Below, piece after piece: positions 46,985 through 58,084 of a stretch of DNA of 64,000 nt (positions are counted from its first letter, which is position 1; each line of letters begins with the position of its first letter). Position numbers and translations under genes: made by a program. The notes under the pieces were generated by a model, which saw only the letters and a program-made list of their open reading frames with translations, did not search any database and was not told the origin of the DNA. Source of the DNA: Antedon bifida (taxonomy: Eukaryota > Echinodermata > Crinoidea > Comatulida > Antedonidae); NCBI GenBank assembly GCA_963402885.1, contig OY727094.1:21144501-21208500 (forward strand), given 5' to 3'.

Positions 46985-49925
46985 CAGTTAACGCCATAAA
47001 AATAGCCAAGTTGTGCACTTTATTACCAAAGCATGAAACTTGCCACAAAGTTTCTTTGATGTATATAGATTCAAAATATCGGGGGATGCCAAGTGTCCAA
47101 CGTCCGGTATGGCGGCCATCTTGATTTCAAAATGGCTACCATAAAAACAAAAAGTGTTCATATCTTAGCAACTATAAACAGTAGAGACTTGATACTGGTG
47201 TTAAATTGTTCACAAACCACATATTTCTATTTGCTCTAATGAAAAGTTTTGTCAAAAAATGACCGGAAATGACGTTTCTTCCAGTTTGACCTTTGACCTC
47301 GTATCTGTATATCTCAGTAACTACTGATCATTTTCAATCGATTTTGGTGTCATTTTGTTCAGAATAGAGACATTTATATTTGTAGTAATGAAACATTTTC
47401 ACATAAAATGACTGGAAATACAATTTATAACCTTTGACATATATAATTATGTGAACATACTGTATGCGGTTTACATTGGTATAAATGCACCTAATTTGTT
47501 TTACCGAAATAAATGACACTTAATGCAAAAATGACCAGGAATTATTATTCTGAATTTTTGACTTTTGTTGTGATAGGATAGGCGTAAAGTATGACAGATC
47601 ACTGAGAAACAGCAATCACTGAGCTCATCTATGCCGACTTGTTTGCTAAACTGTGATGTGTCAATCGTTTCTTTTCTTTTTTTCTTTTTGTAATGTATTA
47701 TACCATATGGACAATTGTCTGAAATAAAAGTTGAATTGAATTGTTAGATGCCATTTGGAAATATTTTTGATGTAAAGTAGCATTCTTTCGTTGGCCTCTT
47801 TGATGTTGCATATGAGACAAGTTCGGAAAGTTCTCATTTTCATGAGTTAAGAGAACACCGTCTTTCAAAGTACTTACTACAAACTTATCCTGCATTTGTG
47901 CAGTAGACCTACTTTCATTAGTCAGAAACTCAGATAATTCTTGTTCATTTTCGTTACATCAAAAAAAATGTACTCCATTTTTATGGTAATGGGCCTTTGC
48001 TATCAACCTTCTGAATCCTTTTCCTCGATTTTCTCTAGTCATTGATTTTTAAGCAAAATCCGAACCAAATCAATTCGTAAAAGACATCTCAATATAATTA
48101 TTCAAGTAATCCTCAAATTAGTGACATGGACCTACAATATACTGTTCTGTACAAGACCTTTTTGGCCATCCACCTGTGGACTTTCACTTTGAAGGTCTTG
48201 GTCTCCTAATCATACAAGAAACAATATCTGATTTAATCAATCAAAGTAGTGGGTCCAGACAAAGAAGGGGGTGTAAGACCATCCAAAGACAAAGAAGGGG
48301 GTATAAGACCATCCACAGACAAAGAAGGGGTATAGGACCACTTACAGACAAAGAAGGGGGTATAAGACCATCCATAGACAAAGAAGGGGGTGTAGGACCA
48401 TCCACAGACAAAGAAGGAGGTGTAGGACCATCCACAGACAAAGAAGGGGATGTAAGACCATCTACAGACAAAGAAAGGGGTGTAAGACCATCCACACACA
48501 AAGAAAGGGGTGTAATACCATCAACAGACAAAGAAGGGGGTATAAGACCATCCACAGACACAGAAGGGGTATAAGACCGTCCACAGACAAAGAAAGGGGT
48601 TCAAGACCATCCACAGACAAAGAAGGGGGTATAAGACCATCCACAGACAAAGAAGTGGGTATAAGACCATCCACAGACAAAGAAGTGGGTGTAGGACCAT
48701 CCACAGACAAAGAAGGGATTGTAGGACCATCCACAGACAAAGAAGGGGTGTAAGACCATCTACATACAAAGAAAGGGGTGCAAGACCATCCACACACAAA
48801 GAAAGGGGTGTAATACCATCAACATACACAGAAGCGGATATAAGACCATCCGCAGACAAAGAAGGGAGTATAAGACCATCCACAGACACAGAAGGGGGTA
48901 TACAGTAAGACCATGCACAGACAAAGAATGGGGTATAAGACCATCTACAGACAAAGAAGGAGGGGTAGGACCATATTAACCGAGGAAGCATACAAAAAGA
49001 AGATGCAATCAAAATAGGCCTACCACTTAACAATAAATTGTAGAATAACTGAGGCTTGATTGTTGAAATATAAAGGGTTCTTTGTAAGGTAATTAATAAT
49101 ATATTGACATAAACACGATCATCAAACTATTCATTTGACATTCAAATACAGTCTATCTCGAAAAGAAGCTCATACTATCACCTTTTCGAGGTTGTACGGT
49201 ATTCCATAACATGTATGTTATTTCCTCTGTCAAACTATTAAAACTTTTAGCGAATCAGAAGGTGCCAACATCATTGAACTAATGGTACCACCAAGCACAA
49301 TGTTTACCAATTTTATGTACTATATACAATTTAAGTCCATTAATCATTTAATATAATTACGCCTATCGGGTCAAAGTTCAAAATTAGGTGTATTTAAGAC
49401 CAACAAAAACCACATACAGTATATTCACATAATTAAAAATCAATTAATAAATGTCAAAGGTCATAAATTGTATTTCCGGTCATTTTATGTGAAAATGTTT
49501 CATTACTGCAAATATAAATGTATTTATTCTGAACAAAATGACACCAAAATCGATGATGACCAGTAGTTACAGAGATATACAAAGACGAGGTCAAAGGTCA
49601 AACTGAAAGAAACATCATTTCCGGTCATTTTTGGACGAAAATTTTCATTAGAGCAAATAGAAATATATAGTTTGTGAACAATTTGAGACCAGAATTAAGT
49701 CTCTAATGTGTATAGTTGCCAAGATGAACATTTTTTGTTTTTATGGTGGCCATTTTGAAATCAAGATGGCCGCCATACCGGACGTTGGACACTTGGCACC
49801 CCCCGATATTTTGAATCTATATACATTAAAGAAACTTTGTGCCAAGTTTCATGCTTTGGTAATAAAATGCTCTACTATACTAGCTTCCGGGTCCTGTGAC
49901 TTTCGCAAAATGGCCGTTATTATTT
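46985..49925. repeat. foldback element with 490 bp inverted arms around a minisatellite
   Basis: The left arm 46985-47480 is inverted at 49440-49925. Shared blocks include ATTACCAAAGCATGAAACTT, AAGTGTCCAACGTCCGGTAT, GGCGGCCATCTTGATTTCAA, TTCTATTTGCTCTAATGAAA, TGACCTTTGACCTCGTATCT and ATTTTGGTGTCATTTTGTTC. The loop of about 2 kb contains the 30-base minisatellite. The arms carry the TGACCTTTGACC family of modules. Confidence 0.85.
48247..48975 (+). repeat. 30 bp minisatellite, about 24 copies
   Basis: Unit of the form GACCATCCACAGACAAAGAA plus GGGGGTGTAA, with substitutions. Because 30 is a multiple of three, long open frames appear on both strands (48176-48574 plus; several minus). These are artefacts of the period, not genes. 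A higher-order copy of roughly 298 bases is visible: the block with TCTACA, CCACACAC and TAATACCATCAAC at 48455-48560 recurs at 48753-48860. Confidence 0.92.
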
Positions 49926-50325
49926 TTATTCATCGATAAGTCCAGAAAATACGGATACACGGCACAATGAATAACACATTGATATTAATTGTATAAGAAA
50001 TAGGGAGTGCCAGGACATATGCAGGGCTAAATCACCTAATCAAATTTGGGTGTGATTCAATGTTACTATAGGAGGATATGGTGACATGACGAGCCTTTAA
50101 TGTTTGTAATTGTTGTAAAGCGTTTAATACATTCTGTTTATAAAAATGTTATAAATTGTGTCTACTATGACCGATATAAGTACGAAAGTTGTTATTTGAT
50201 CATATTTATTCAAAAATTAACAAGATGCTGTTGTCATGAAATATTGTGATACAAATGTTGAAAGCACCACTCACTGTCACCGACTATGTCACTTCAGTTG
50301 GTCTCTTGATACTGTACTTTATTTA
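49926..50325. other. intron sequence, nothing recognised
   Basis: AT-rich, no open frame with a motif. Confidence 0.35.
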
Positions 50326-50912
50326 TTACCTCCGCCAAGGAGGTTATGTTTTCACCCCTGTATGTTTGTGTGTTTGTGTGTGTGTTTGTGTGTCTGTGAA
50401 CAGCCTGGAGGCCACAGTTTTTATCCGATTCTCACCAAATTTGGCAACAATGATCTATGCCCCAAAAGCTCGGACGAGTTCGAATTTGAGGGGAAAAGGT
50501 CATAGGTCAAGGTCACAACTAACACAAAACTATTTTACTGCCTAGAGACCACAGTTTTTATCTGATTCTCACCAAACTTAGCCACAATGATCAATGACAC
50601 ATCATATAATTGTGGTTAAATTTTGAAGGGTCAGGGTCAAAGATCAAGGTCCACAAAAAACTATAAAAAAAAGAAATAAAAAAATAATAAAAAAAAAAAA
50701 CCTCAGTGGGACTTGAACCAGTGATCTCAACTGTGAGAGGCTGGATACATAACCATTACACCACACTGTCATCCACAACTTTGTAGTGTGCAGTTAACAT
50801 ATTTACACTTAGAACTAATAAAAAAAAATGTAAAAAAAAAATATTCAGTGGGCATTTTATGTAGGGGAATTTTACAGTAGGCGGAGGTTTGTACTCTCGG
50901 AGTACCCTCTAG
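50326..50912 (+). mobile_element. Helentron-like non-autonomous element, family C
   Basis: The 5' hairpin ACCTCC-GCCAA-GGAGGT (50328-50344) has its arm inverted near the 3' end as GGCGGAGGT (50880-50888). A perfect hairpin GTACTC-TCG-GAGTAC (50891-50905) and CTAG at 50909-50912 before T follow. A GT-rich microsatellite follows the 5' hairpin (50367-50398). It sits exactly at the (AAAT)n tail of the LINE next to it. A tRNA-like segment is inside. Non-coding. Confidence 0.75.
50700..50768 (-). repeat. tRNA-derived sequence inside family C element
   Basis: The minus strand reads GTGTGGTGTAATGGTTATGT (A-box-like TGGTGTAATGG) and, about 40 bases on, GGTTCAAGTCCC (box B). Spacing fits a pol III internal promoter. 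The acceptor arms do not pair well, so this is not called as a tRNA gene. Confidence 0.5.
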
Positions 50913-52270
50913 TTTATTTATTTGTTCTTTCTTTAAACTGAAATACACTTTCAATACAAATGTACTGATTTCCAAAGTGGTTCAGTAAACGTATTTACAA
51001 CAAAAATAAAATATAAAAGAAAAACAAAAAGAAAGAAAACAGATATAAATCTGTTAACAATTGTGAAGGCAAAAAGATTAATACATATATGTTTTCTATA
51101 GTGAAGATTTAAAAGTTGCCAAAGACATATTATGGAGTTCTGATTTTATGTTATTTGGTAGAGAATTCCATAATTTAGTTGATCTATAAACAAAAGTTCT
51201 TTTACCCTGAGAGTTATTCCATAACGGAATACATAAATCATTATTACTTTGGGAGCGAGTGCATTTATTATGGTTATCTACAGTAAATTGAAATAATATT
51301 GTTAAGTATCTTGGAGCTATTTCTTTTAAACATTTAAATAGCATTATAAGAATATTTTCATTCCATTTTTCTGTAAGTCTACTCCATCCAAGAGTACTTA
51401 AGATATCATTAATAGGGGTATACATGTCTACTGATAACAATATTCTACCTAATCTGTTGATTAAAACCTGAAGAGAATCTGAAAAACTTATGTTACAATT
51501 GGACCAAACACAGCAACAATAATCAAATAATGGAATAATTAAAGCATTTGCTAACATTTTTAAAGTATACATAGGAAGATACATCTTAATACGACGAATC
51601 ACACCGATACGTTTAGCTATTTTACAAGACATTTTGTCTATATGTTCCTTCCAATTTAGTTGAGGATCAAAAATGACACCTATATACTTAAAAGAATCAA
51701 CTCTTTCAATAGTTTCGTTATTATGAAGTAAAGTTATATTCTTAAATGTTGCTGTTGTTGTGCTGAAAACCATTAGTGTGAGTTGATTATGGTCAAACCA
51801 TTCTATAATTTTGTTTAGATTGATATTGAGTTGATTCTGAAGTATTAAAGGGTCAGATGAACTACATAAGAGTGTTGTATCATCTGCATACATCACACAT
51901 TTACATGATAAAAATTCAGGAAGTGAATTTACGTATAAAATAAATAGTAAAGGTCCCAGTATTGATCCTTGTGGGACACCAATATTAACATTCATGGTGT
52001 CAGATTTTGTTGAATTTATACAAACAACTTGAGATCGTCCACTTAAATATGATTTAAACCAGTGAAGTGCAATATAAAGTAAAGTAATATTTCATGGTTA
52101 ACTGTATCAAATGCTTTCTTCAGGTCAAGAAATAAAGCAGCAGATGAAATACCTTTATCAAAGTTATCTAAAATATAATCAGTAACATCTAAAAGAGTAG
52201 TTTATGTACAGTGACCTTTTCTAAAGCCCGGTTGGGAGGGATTTATAAGGTTGTTAGTTCTTAAATACTG
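50913..52270 (-). pseudogene. CR1/jockey-like LINE, 5'-truncated, reverse transcriptase nearly complete
   Basis: Minus strand. From about 52240: PSQPGFRKGHCT, a stop, DVTDYILDNFDKGISSAALF and LDLKKAFDTVNHEILL (motif A). After a frameshift: WFKSYLSGRSQVV, then the open frame 51995-51096 with GVPQGSILGPLLFILYVN (motif B) and CVMYADDTTLL (catalytic YADD). The conserved C-terminal part follows: DSFKYIGVIFDPQLNWKEHI, PLFDYCCCVWSNCN and CTRSQSNND. The 3' UTR ends at 50913 in an (AAAT)n tail. It is the same family as the split copy at 6545-8998. One stop and one frameshift upstream make it inactive. Confidence 0.9.
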
Positions 52271-52800
52271 AAAGTAAGTCACTGACACACTGTTATAGGG
52301 TTTCTGGTTTAATAAATATTAAACCAGATCCGGCCATGGCGGTACACAAAGAGGAGGTTGCATAGTTTATACAGTGACGTAACACGGTCGCTGAGACGTC
52401 AAATTACTGCTATTGCCTTTTTTAGTGTTTATCCTTAAAATTTAGGAAAGTGACATAGCCTATCGTGTGTGGCCCATCAATAAACATCAGTGTGCCAAAC
52501 GTCTGTCAGTGGTTTTGGAGGAGATGTGTAAAATTTAAAAAATTAATTAATTAATATATACTGTAGATAGTTTGGTACAATCTAATCGTGTAGTTATTTA
52601 TATAGTTAGGCCTATTATCACAGCGTATAATTTTAGCTGGTCATCATGTTTAGGCTACCCCTAATTAATACTACGCACGCATACCACCACTTACCGCCAC
52701 TAGCGATAACTACATTAGCCAGGCCAAGCTAACTAAAAACGGTCTGCGAAATCATCACTACATAATTATCTTTAAAAATTACAACTTCAATAAAAACATT
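52271..52800. other. intron sequence, nothing recognised
   Basis: No motif or open frame worth calling. Confidence 0.35.
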
Positions 52801-54990
52801 TAAAATATTATGTTATGTTATGAACATAAATCTTTCAGTGGTCATAGTGATACGAAGCCAAGTATGTATTCGTCTAAGACAGGAAAATGATCTTTCTGCC
52901 TCCGTACTACCAATTGGCAAGATCGCAAGAATCATTAGAAGTTCTGTTATGTTAGGAAAAAATGATTTGTCTGCATGTACGGAAAGAAGAGTTGTCACAG
53001 AAACGTAAGAAGTACCAGTAACTTGTCGTTTGCAATAATTCTTCCATCGCAGAATTTCACTATCAAATGCTGAAGAGAGCGGCATCACATGGCTCCATTT
53101 CTGAAACATGTGTAAAATCCACAAATGTGTGTCGACGAATCCCATTTCCACACCTCTGAATTAGGATATAACGAATCATCATTAGAAGGCACGCATATTT
53201 CATTTAAAGTACCGGTAATAACAATAAATTCATACAAATCGTAAATGGTTTCAAAAGAAGTGTCTTGCACATATTTTTTAACTTGTGCTTCTTGGCATTC
53301 GGGGCTTTGGCTGAAATTACCGTTTAAAAGAACTGCTGTCGCTTTGGGGAATTATCAAAAAAACCGAACAATTCTTGGCATGTGTGGCAAATGACAAGAT
53401 TCAGAGAATGTAGACAAGAACCCTCATACTCATCAGGAGCATATTTTGCAATTTCTGCATGCACACCCTTAGCATTAGAACTCAGAAGCTGTTGTATCAT
53501 AGGCTTCACCTCTACAGTGATATCTTATGAATGTCCAGTGATTTCCTAATGGCATCGCTTATTGCCATGCCAGTTGTTCTTTCTAAATGGCACATGTCTA
53601 GCAAAACTTCGCATTTCTTTGGGTTGGATGGGTCGCTTACCATATATTTCGGTGTACAAGTCGCACCTGTGTATAAGACGCACCTATAACGGAGACTGAA
53701 ATATTAGTATTTTTTATGTAGTCGATGTATAAGACGCACTTATTTCTAAGCCGAAATTTAAACATTTTACAATCAAAACAATGGTATTTTAATAATAAAA
53801 CAATGAAATTTGAGACATATTTATTAGAATCAAATGATATAATTTTGTTTGATTGCCTTTATTATTACATCGTAATCAGTCTCTACTTCAACTGAATGTT
53901 CAATGAAAAGGGAAATCCCCATATTTTTTTCAGTTACGATGCACTGTGTGGTAGGGCTAGCCTATGTCTATTTAAGTAACTTTAATTTCATATTATTTAA
54001 ATATATACCTTCTTATTGTGTGTATGACCATATATAAAATCAATCCAAATGATGTTCAGTTTTTTTGGGCTGATAATGAACCAGGAATATCATGTACGGT
54101 ATATGAAAATTTTTCCTATTTCCATATGCATGCATGCATTACAGCAGAGTAGTCTGTATGAGGAGAGCAGATGTGGCATGTGCTCCTTGCCTGGCCAGCA
54201 CTGTTGGCCGTATACATTATGAGATTAGGGGAAGCTACTTAACACAATAACAACACGCTCCTTTAGATATCGCTTGACATACGAACTATTGCCTACATGA
54301 TTATAAAATTATGTGATTGTTGACATAGAGATGTAATAAAATAAACCACCGTGATCAAGGGAAATAGTTATTGTGTAATTAAAATGTGACACCACCGTGA
54401 TTAATGGACTCTTCCATAAATGTGTTGTGCTGCTAGAATACACACCCGCAAGTTCAGAGAGTACTAGGCCTGGGTAGAATATCTCATGCAAGTTGAAGTA
54501 CTGTAAATATTAATTAATACAGTCGAGGATGACAATTTACCTTAATTAAAAATTCAATAAACTTTTTACCACAATGTGGTGATCAACCGTGATTAGACAG
54601 GAGTAACTAGCTAGGCCTACATTGCAGAGTAGTACACTATTTTTAATAGGGCCTAGGCTAGGTAGGCCTCCTAGCTAGTTGCTGAGGCTACTGTACACTG
54701 TTAACTAGCTTTTGGGGGTGCGTGAGAAAGTGACCTGTGTATAAGACGCACCCAAAATTTAGAGGTCAAATTTGCATGTCAAAAGTGCGTCTTATACACC
54801 GAAATATACGGTATGATACCTAGGAAACGTAGGCAGACAGGTAGTACCTCTCGTCCATGTGAGCTGGTTTCGTCCGCCATTAATGCAAAGTGTTCACATT
54901 TGTTATGGATAAACAATGATCAACTCCTTCGTGAAGCATCAGTTAACAACACTTCAAAATTTAAACCCGTAAGTAAAACAAAACCCAAAT
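52801..54990 (-). pseudogene. hAT-type (ZMYM1-like) transposase fossil, split by a MITE
   Basis: Minus strand. 54930-54814 reads HFALMADETSSHGREVLPVC LRFLGI, the catalytic-core entry with an acidic DE. After the MITE (53638-54813) the frame resumes with VSDPSNPKKCEV, EITGHS-type residues, CLHSLNLVICHTCQELFGFF and EWKWDSSTHICG-like residues. It ends in LMILAILPIGSTEAERSFSC LRRIHTWLRITMTTERF (53000-52830), the hAT C-terminal dimerisation signature. Several frameshifts and stops. It may be related to the zinc-finger/PIP-box ORF at 243-853, but the two do not overlap, so that is untested. Confidence 0.8.
53638..54813. mobile_element. 1.18 kb TIR element (MITE) in the hAT fossil
   Basis: Left TACCATATATTTCGGTGTAC and right (reverse complement) TACCGTATATTTCGGTGTAT are inverted termini, followed on both sides by several TATAAGACGCAC repeats. 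The hAT reading frame continues on either side, which fixes the boundaries. No transposase. The class is uncertain; similar ATAAGNCGCAC-type termini are known in several animal DNA transposons. Confidence 0.75.
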
Positions 54991-55019
54991 CAAGAGGAAG
55001 ACCAATCAAACACTACCAT

Positions 55020-56235
55020 CCGCTGATAGTGAAAGAGAAACAAGTATCATGTACTGTTCTTGATATTCTTCCTAAAGAAGTAGCTTCGACAATCACTCAG
55101 CAAGGTTCGAGGCTTGCCCATCTTTAGGGTCTCCCCAAAACACATAAGGAAACATTATCATCCTATACTATCGGGCAGCGGAACGTACAACTATAAACTA
55201 GCACAATGGTTGGATGACAAACTAAAACCGCTAGCAAGCAATGACTTTACAATCCCCGACATTTTCGATTTTGCCATTGGTACCAATGATCTGCTAGTTT
55301 CTTATGATGTTGTCTCACTATTTACAAATGTACCCTTGGATTAGACTATCAAGATCCTCGCTGAGAAAGCTTTTGAGAATGACTGGTTTAACGTGCAATA
55401 TGGCTTGTCAATTGACAAACAAGGTCTCATTGATCTACTCACAAAATCAACTTTTTCAATATGATGGTGACTTAGCCATGGGTTCTATGCTTGGTCCTTT
55501 AATGGCCAACATGTTTATGTGTGACGTGGAAAACACCCTACAGGCATCTAATAAGATGCCAGCATTCTACCGACGATATGTTGATGATACCATTGTTTTT
55601 ATGCCGGACCAGGACTCTGCACACAAGTTTCTGGACACTTTAAACAACACACACATTGCGATTGACTTAACAATGGAAATTGCCCATAATAACTCTATAA
55701 ATTTCTTCTGCATTATGATAGCCATGTTGATAACAAACATACGGTAAGAAAAATCTTGTACATACTATGCTTAATCGAGCATACAAGTTGTCATCTACTA
55801 ATCACATCTTTGTTGAAGAAGTTACTGTGACGAAACAACTCAAACAACTTAGTTGCAAGTTAATAATATTAAGCCAGTTTTTAATAGTAGAAAGTTAGGT
55901 GAAATTCTTAAATCTAAGGAAAGAAAACCTATGATTGTAAATCAGCAATGCGTTGTATATAAATTTCAATGTGGTTTGTGCGATGTAAACTATGTCAGCT
56001 ATACTTGTCGGCACCTTTATCAACGTATTGATGAACACAGTGAAGGCACCACAGGAGAGCATTTAAAGCAACATAATATAAGTCCTATTAGAAACTTTTA
56101 ATCATTTTTAGATATTGTCTAAGTGCAAATCCACATTTGATTGTTTAATTAAGGAAATGCTTTGGATCAAAGAACTGAAACCTACACTTAATAAACAAAC
56201 CAATTCAGTCAAAGCTAACTTGTTTATTAATTAAG
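55020..56235 (+). pseudogene. Penelope-like retroelement (reverse transcriptase plus GIY-YIG), degraded
   Basis: 55020-55127 has PKEVASTITQQGSRLAHL. Then, with frameshifts: HYHPILSGSGTYNYKLAQWL, IGTNDLLVSYDVVSLFTNVP (motif A), DGDLAMGSMLGPLMANMFMC and FYRRYVDDTIVFMPD (YVDD catalytic). 55853-56098 reads CVVYKFQCGLCDVNYVSYTC followed by RHLYQRIDEHSEG, the GIY-YIG-type endonuclease domain with its Cys residues. This order is diagnostic for Penelope-like elements with a C-terminal endonuclease. At least four frame breaks. Confidence 0.9.
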
Positions 56236-56476
56236 AAGGAGGAGCTTAATACTTAAGTTCTTTGTATTGTAGGCCTTCTTTGATGTTAATCGATTAGTAT
56301 TTCCTGTCACCCATTGGTGTTTGTTGTTTTTGTATAATTTGATCACTTGATCTTGAAAATGGTTCCATGATGGTTTCGAAACGTTGATCTTCTTATTTGT
56401 TGTCATTAAATTTTATTGTAAAGTTATATAGTAAGCGTCTATTAATTTGTAATATTATTATTTTATTATTTCTTAG
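56236..56476. other. Penelope 3' flank and intron end
   Basis: GTTTCGAAACGTTGATC at 56372-56388 is of a kind often seen at the ends of Penelope-like elements. The acceptor of exon h follows. Confidence 0.45.
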
Positions 56477-56684
56477 ACTGAATTGTTGGACACATTTTCC
56501 CTAAACTTGCACAGAATAGACAAGGATGTTCAGAGGTGTGATCGTAATTACTACTACTTTAATGATGGTAATCTAGAAAAACTGCGCAACATTATGTGTA
56601 CATATGTATGGGAGCATCTTGATGTTGGCTATGTACAAGGAATGTGTGACTTGGTTGCTCCACTACTAGTCATTATGGATGATG
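56477..56684 (+). CDS. SGSM1/2: SGSM1/2-like exon h (TBC catalytic motifs)
   Basis: Acceptor tttcttag, donor ggtaagt. It encodes [20 protein letters not shown], then [20 protein letters not shown] and [20 protein letters not shown]. Both catalytic fingers of a TBC Rab-GAP are present: the IxxDxxR arginine finger (I-D-K-D-V-Q-R) and the YxQ glutamine finger (Y-V-Q in GYVQGM). By established knowledge of TBC domains these supply the Arg and Gln in trans to the Rab active site, so the protein should be a competent GAP. The exon ends in phase 1. Confidence 0.97.
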
Positions 56685-56863
56685 GTAAGTCATTTGACCA
56701 ATCAAGCCTAGCTTAATACTAACAGAAGACCTATCTAGGCTAGAAAGGTAGCGATACTATTACGAAACGACAGGCAACTGGAACTCATCTAGGCTAATTC
56801 TGTTTTTTCTACGTCTTGTAGAGATGTTCCCATTAATTAATTTTTTGGGTCTAAATTAGTACA

Positions 56864-57405
56864 TACCGTAATGTTCCTAATAAACGCCCCCGGGGTGTTG
56901 CATTTTTTAAAAAGGGGGGCGTTTGTTAGGGGTGAAATGTAAAAATCATAAATAGAGCCTAGGCCCTATATGAGGCCTGCCTAGGCTAGGCCTACCCTAA
57001 ACAAGTTGCTTCAGACGGTCAATCAATTTTTTTGGGCGTGCAACAAATAACCAGACGCCTTGTATCAATTCCGTGTTGTGTGAATAAACATGCGATGGTC
57101 TGATCCCCGTTGTTTTCCTGGTTTTTAAAGACCAGCGATGTATGTTGTCGCGAATTTTTAAAAAAACGTCCAGTGTCCTACACGCGTGAATTACCCTACG
57201 CGCCCGGTGTAGGCCTACATGTTTGTCACGCTGTTAGCGTACATCGTTATCACAGTCGCTGAAAAAATATGACTTTCCGGGCTGAAAACCAATTCTAAAC
57301 GTGAGAATCTTCTGTTTATATAGATTGGGCACTAAGGTGTGTTAACAAAAAATGAAGGGTGGGGCGTTTATTAGGAGCGGGGCGTTTATTAGGAACAATG
57401 CTGTA
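56864..57405. mobile_element. MITE with 27 bp TIRs (AATAAACGCCCC type)
   Basis: Left end has ATGTTCCTAATAAACGCCCC, right end its inverse GGGGCGTTTATTAGGAACAA, bounded by TA. Near the right end the GGGGCGTTTATTAGGA unit is duplicated. Non-coding, about 540 bases. Confidence 0.75.
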
Positions 57406-58084
57406 TATATTTCAAAAAATGTACTTCTGTCGTGATACCAGTCATCACATTCATGATGTTGTATTTCAAAATTAATAGTATAACAAAAATATTCTCCAAA
57501 TGCGAAAAGATATTTTTTTTAATACACAAAATTATTGAACGAACATTCAATAGTGCATACTGTTGCACGCCATGTGACCCACAATCGTCCAATCAAATGA
57601 CACTTATTTTAGTTAGGTGTTATATAAAAAGAACTATTGTATAGAAATTTGAAATAAAATATGGAGTATAGAGAAATTAGTTTCCTCTTTCGCTTCTCCT
57701 TATTTCTCTCTCTATTGGCCTCCATAGTGGATTATGGACACCACCAAATTACGTTCTATTTAGCCAACAATGTTATTTGTAAATCAGGCACACACTAGAA
57801 AATTGTTCTATGCCATCAAATGCTATTTCTCAGATTTTGTACATTTTTCAAAATACTGTAGTATAAATAGTAGTTTTGCATGTTTTTCAAACATTCCTTT
57901 TACAGTGGACACTAATATTTATTTGCCATGACTTTGCATTTAAAATTGCTTGCTTTTAAAATTAAAACAAAATAGACACTGAAGAATAAAGTATGTCTAT
58001 TAACTTCATCTTTCTAATATAATGTACCTCTGCACTATACATCCATTTACAGATTTGTGTATTCTGCAGTGTACCAGGGAACCT
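57406..58084. other. intron sequence, nothing recognised
   Basis: No motif found. Overlapping short open frames on both strands at 57389-57644 look fortuitous. Confidence 0.35.

Noticed and set aside
48176..49033. Overlapping long open frames on both strands (up to 170 codons) with decapeptide repeats
   Set aside because: They result from a 30-base tandem repeat, whose period keeps frames open; no start context, splice site or domain supports a protein.
56341..56400. Possible hammerhead ribozyme near the Penelope element (CGAAACG after a short stem)
   Set aside because: Penelope elements can carry hammerheads, but the CUGAUGA core is not present here, so only a GAAAC-type fragment remains.
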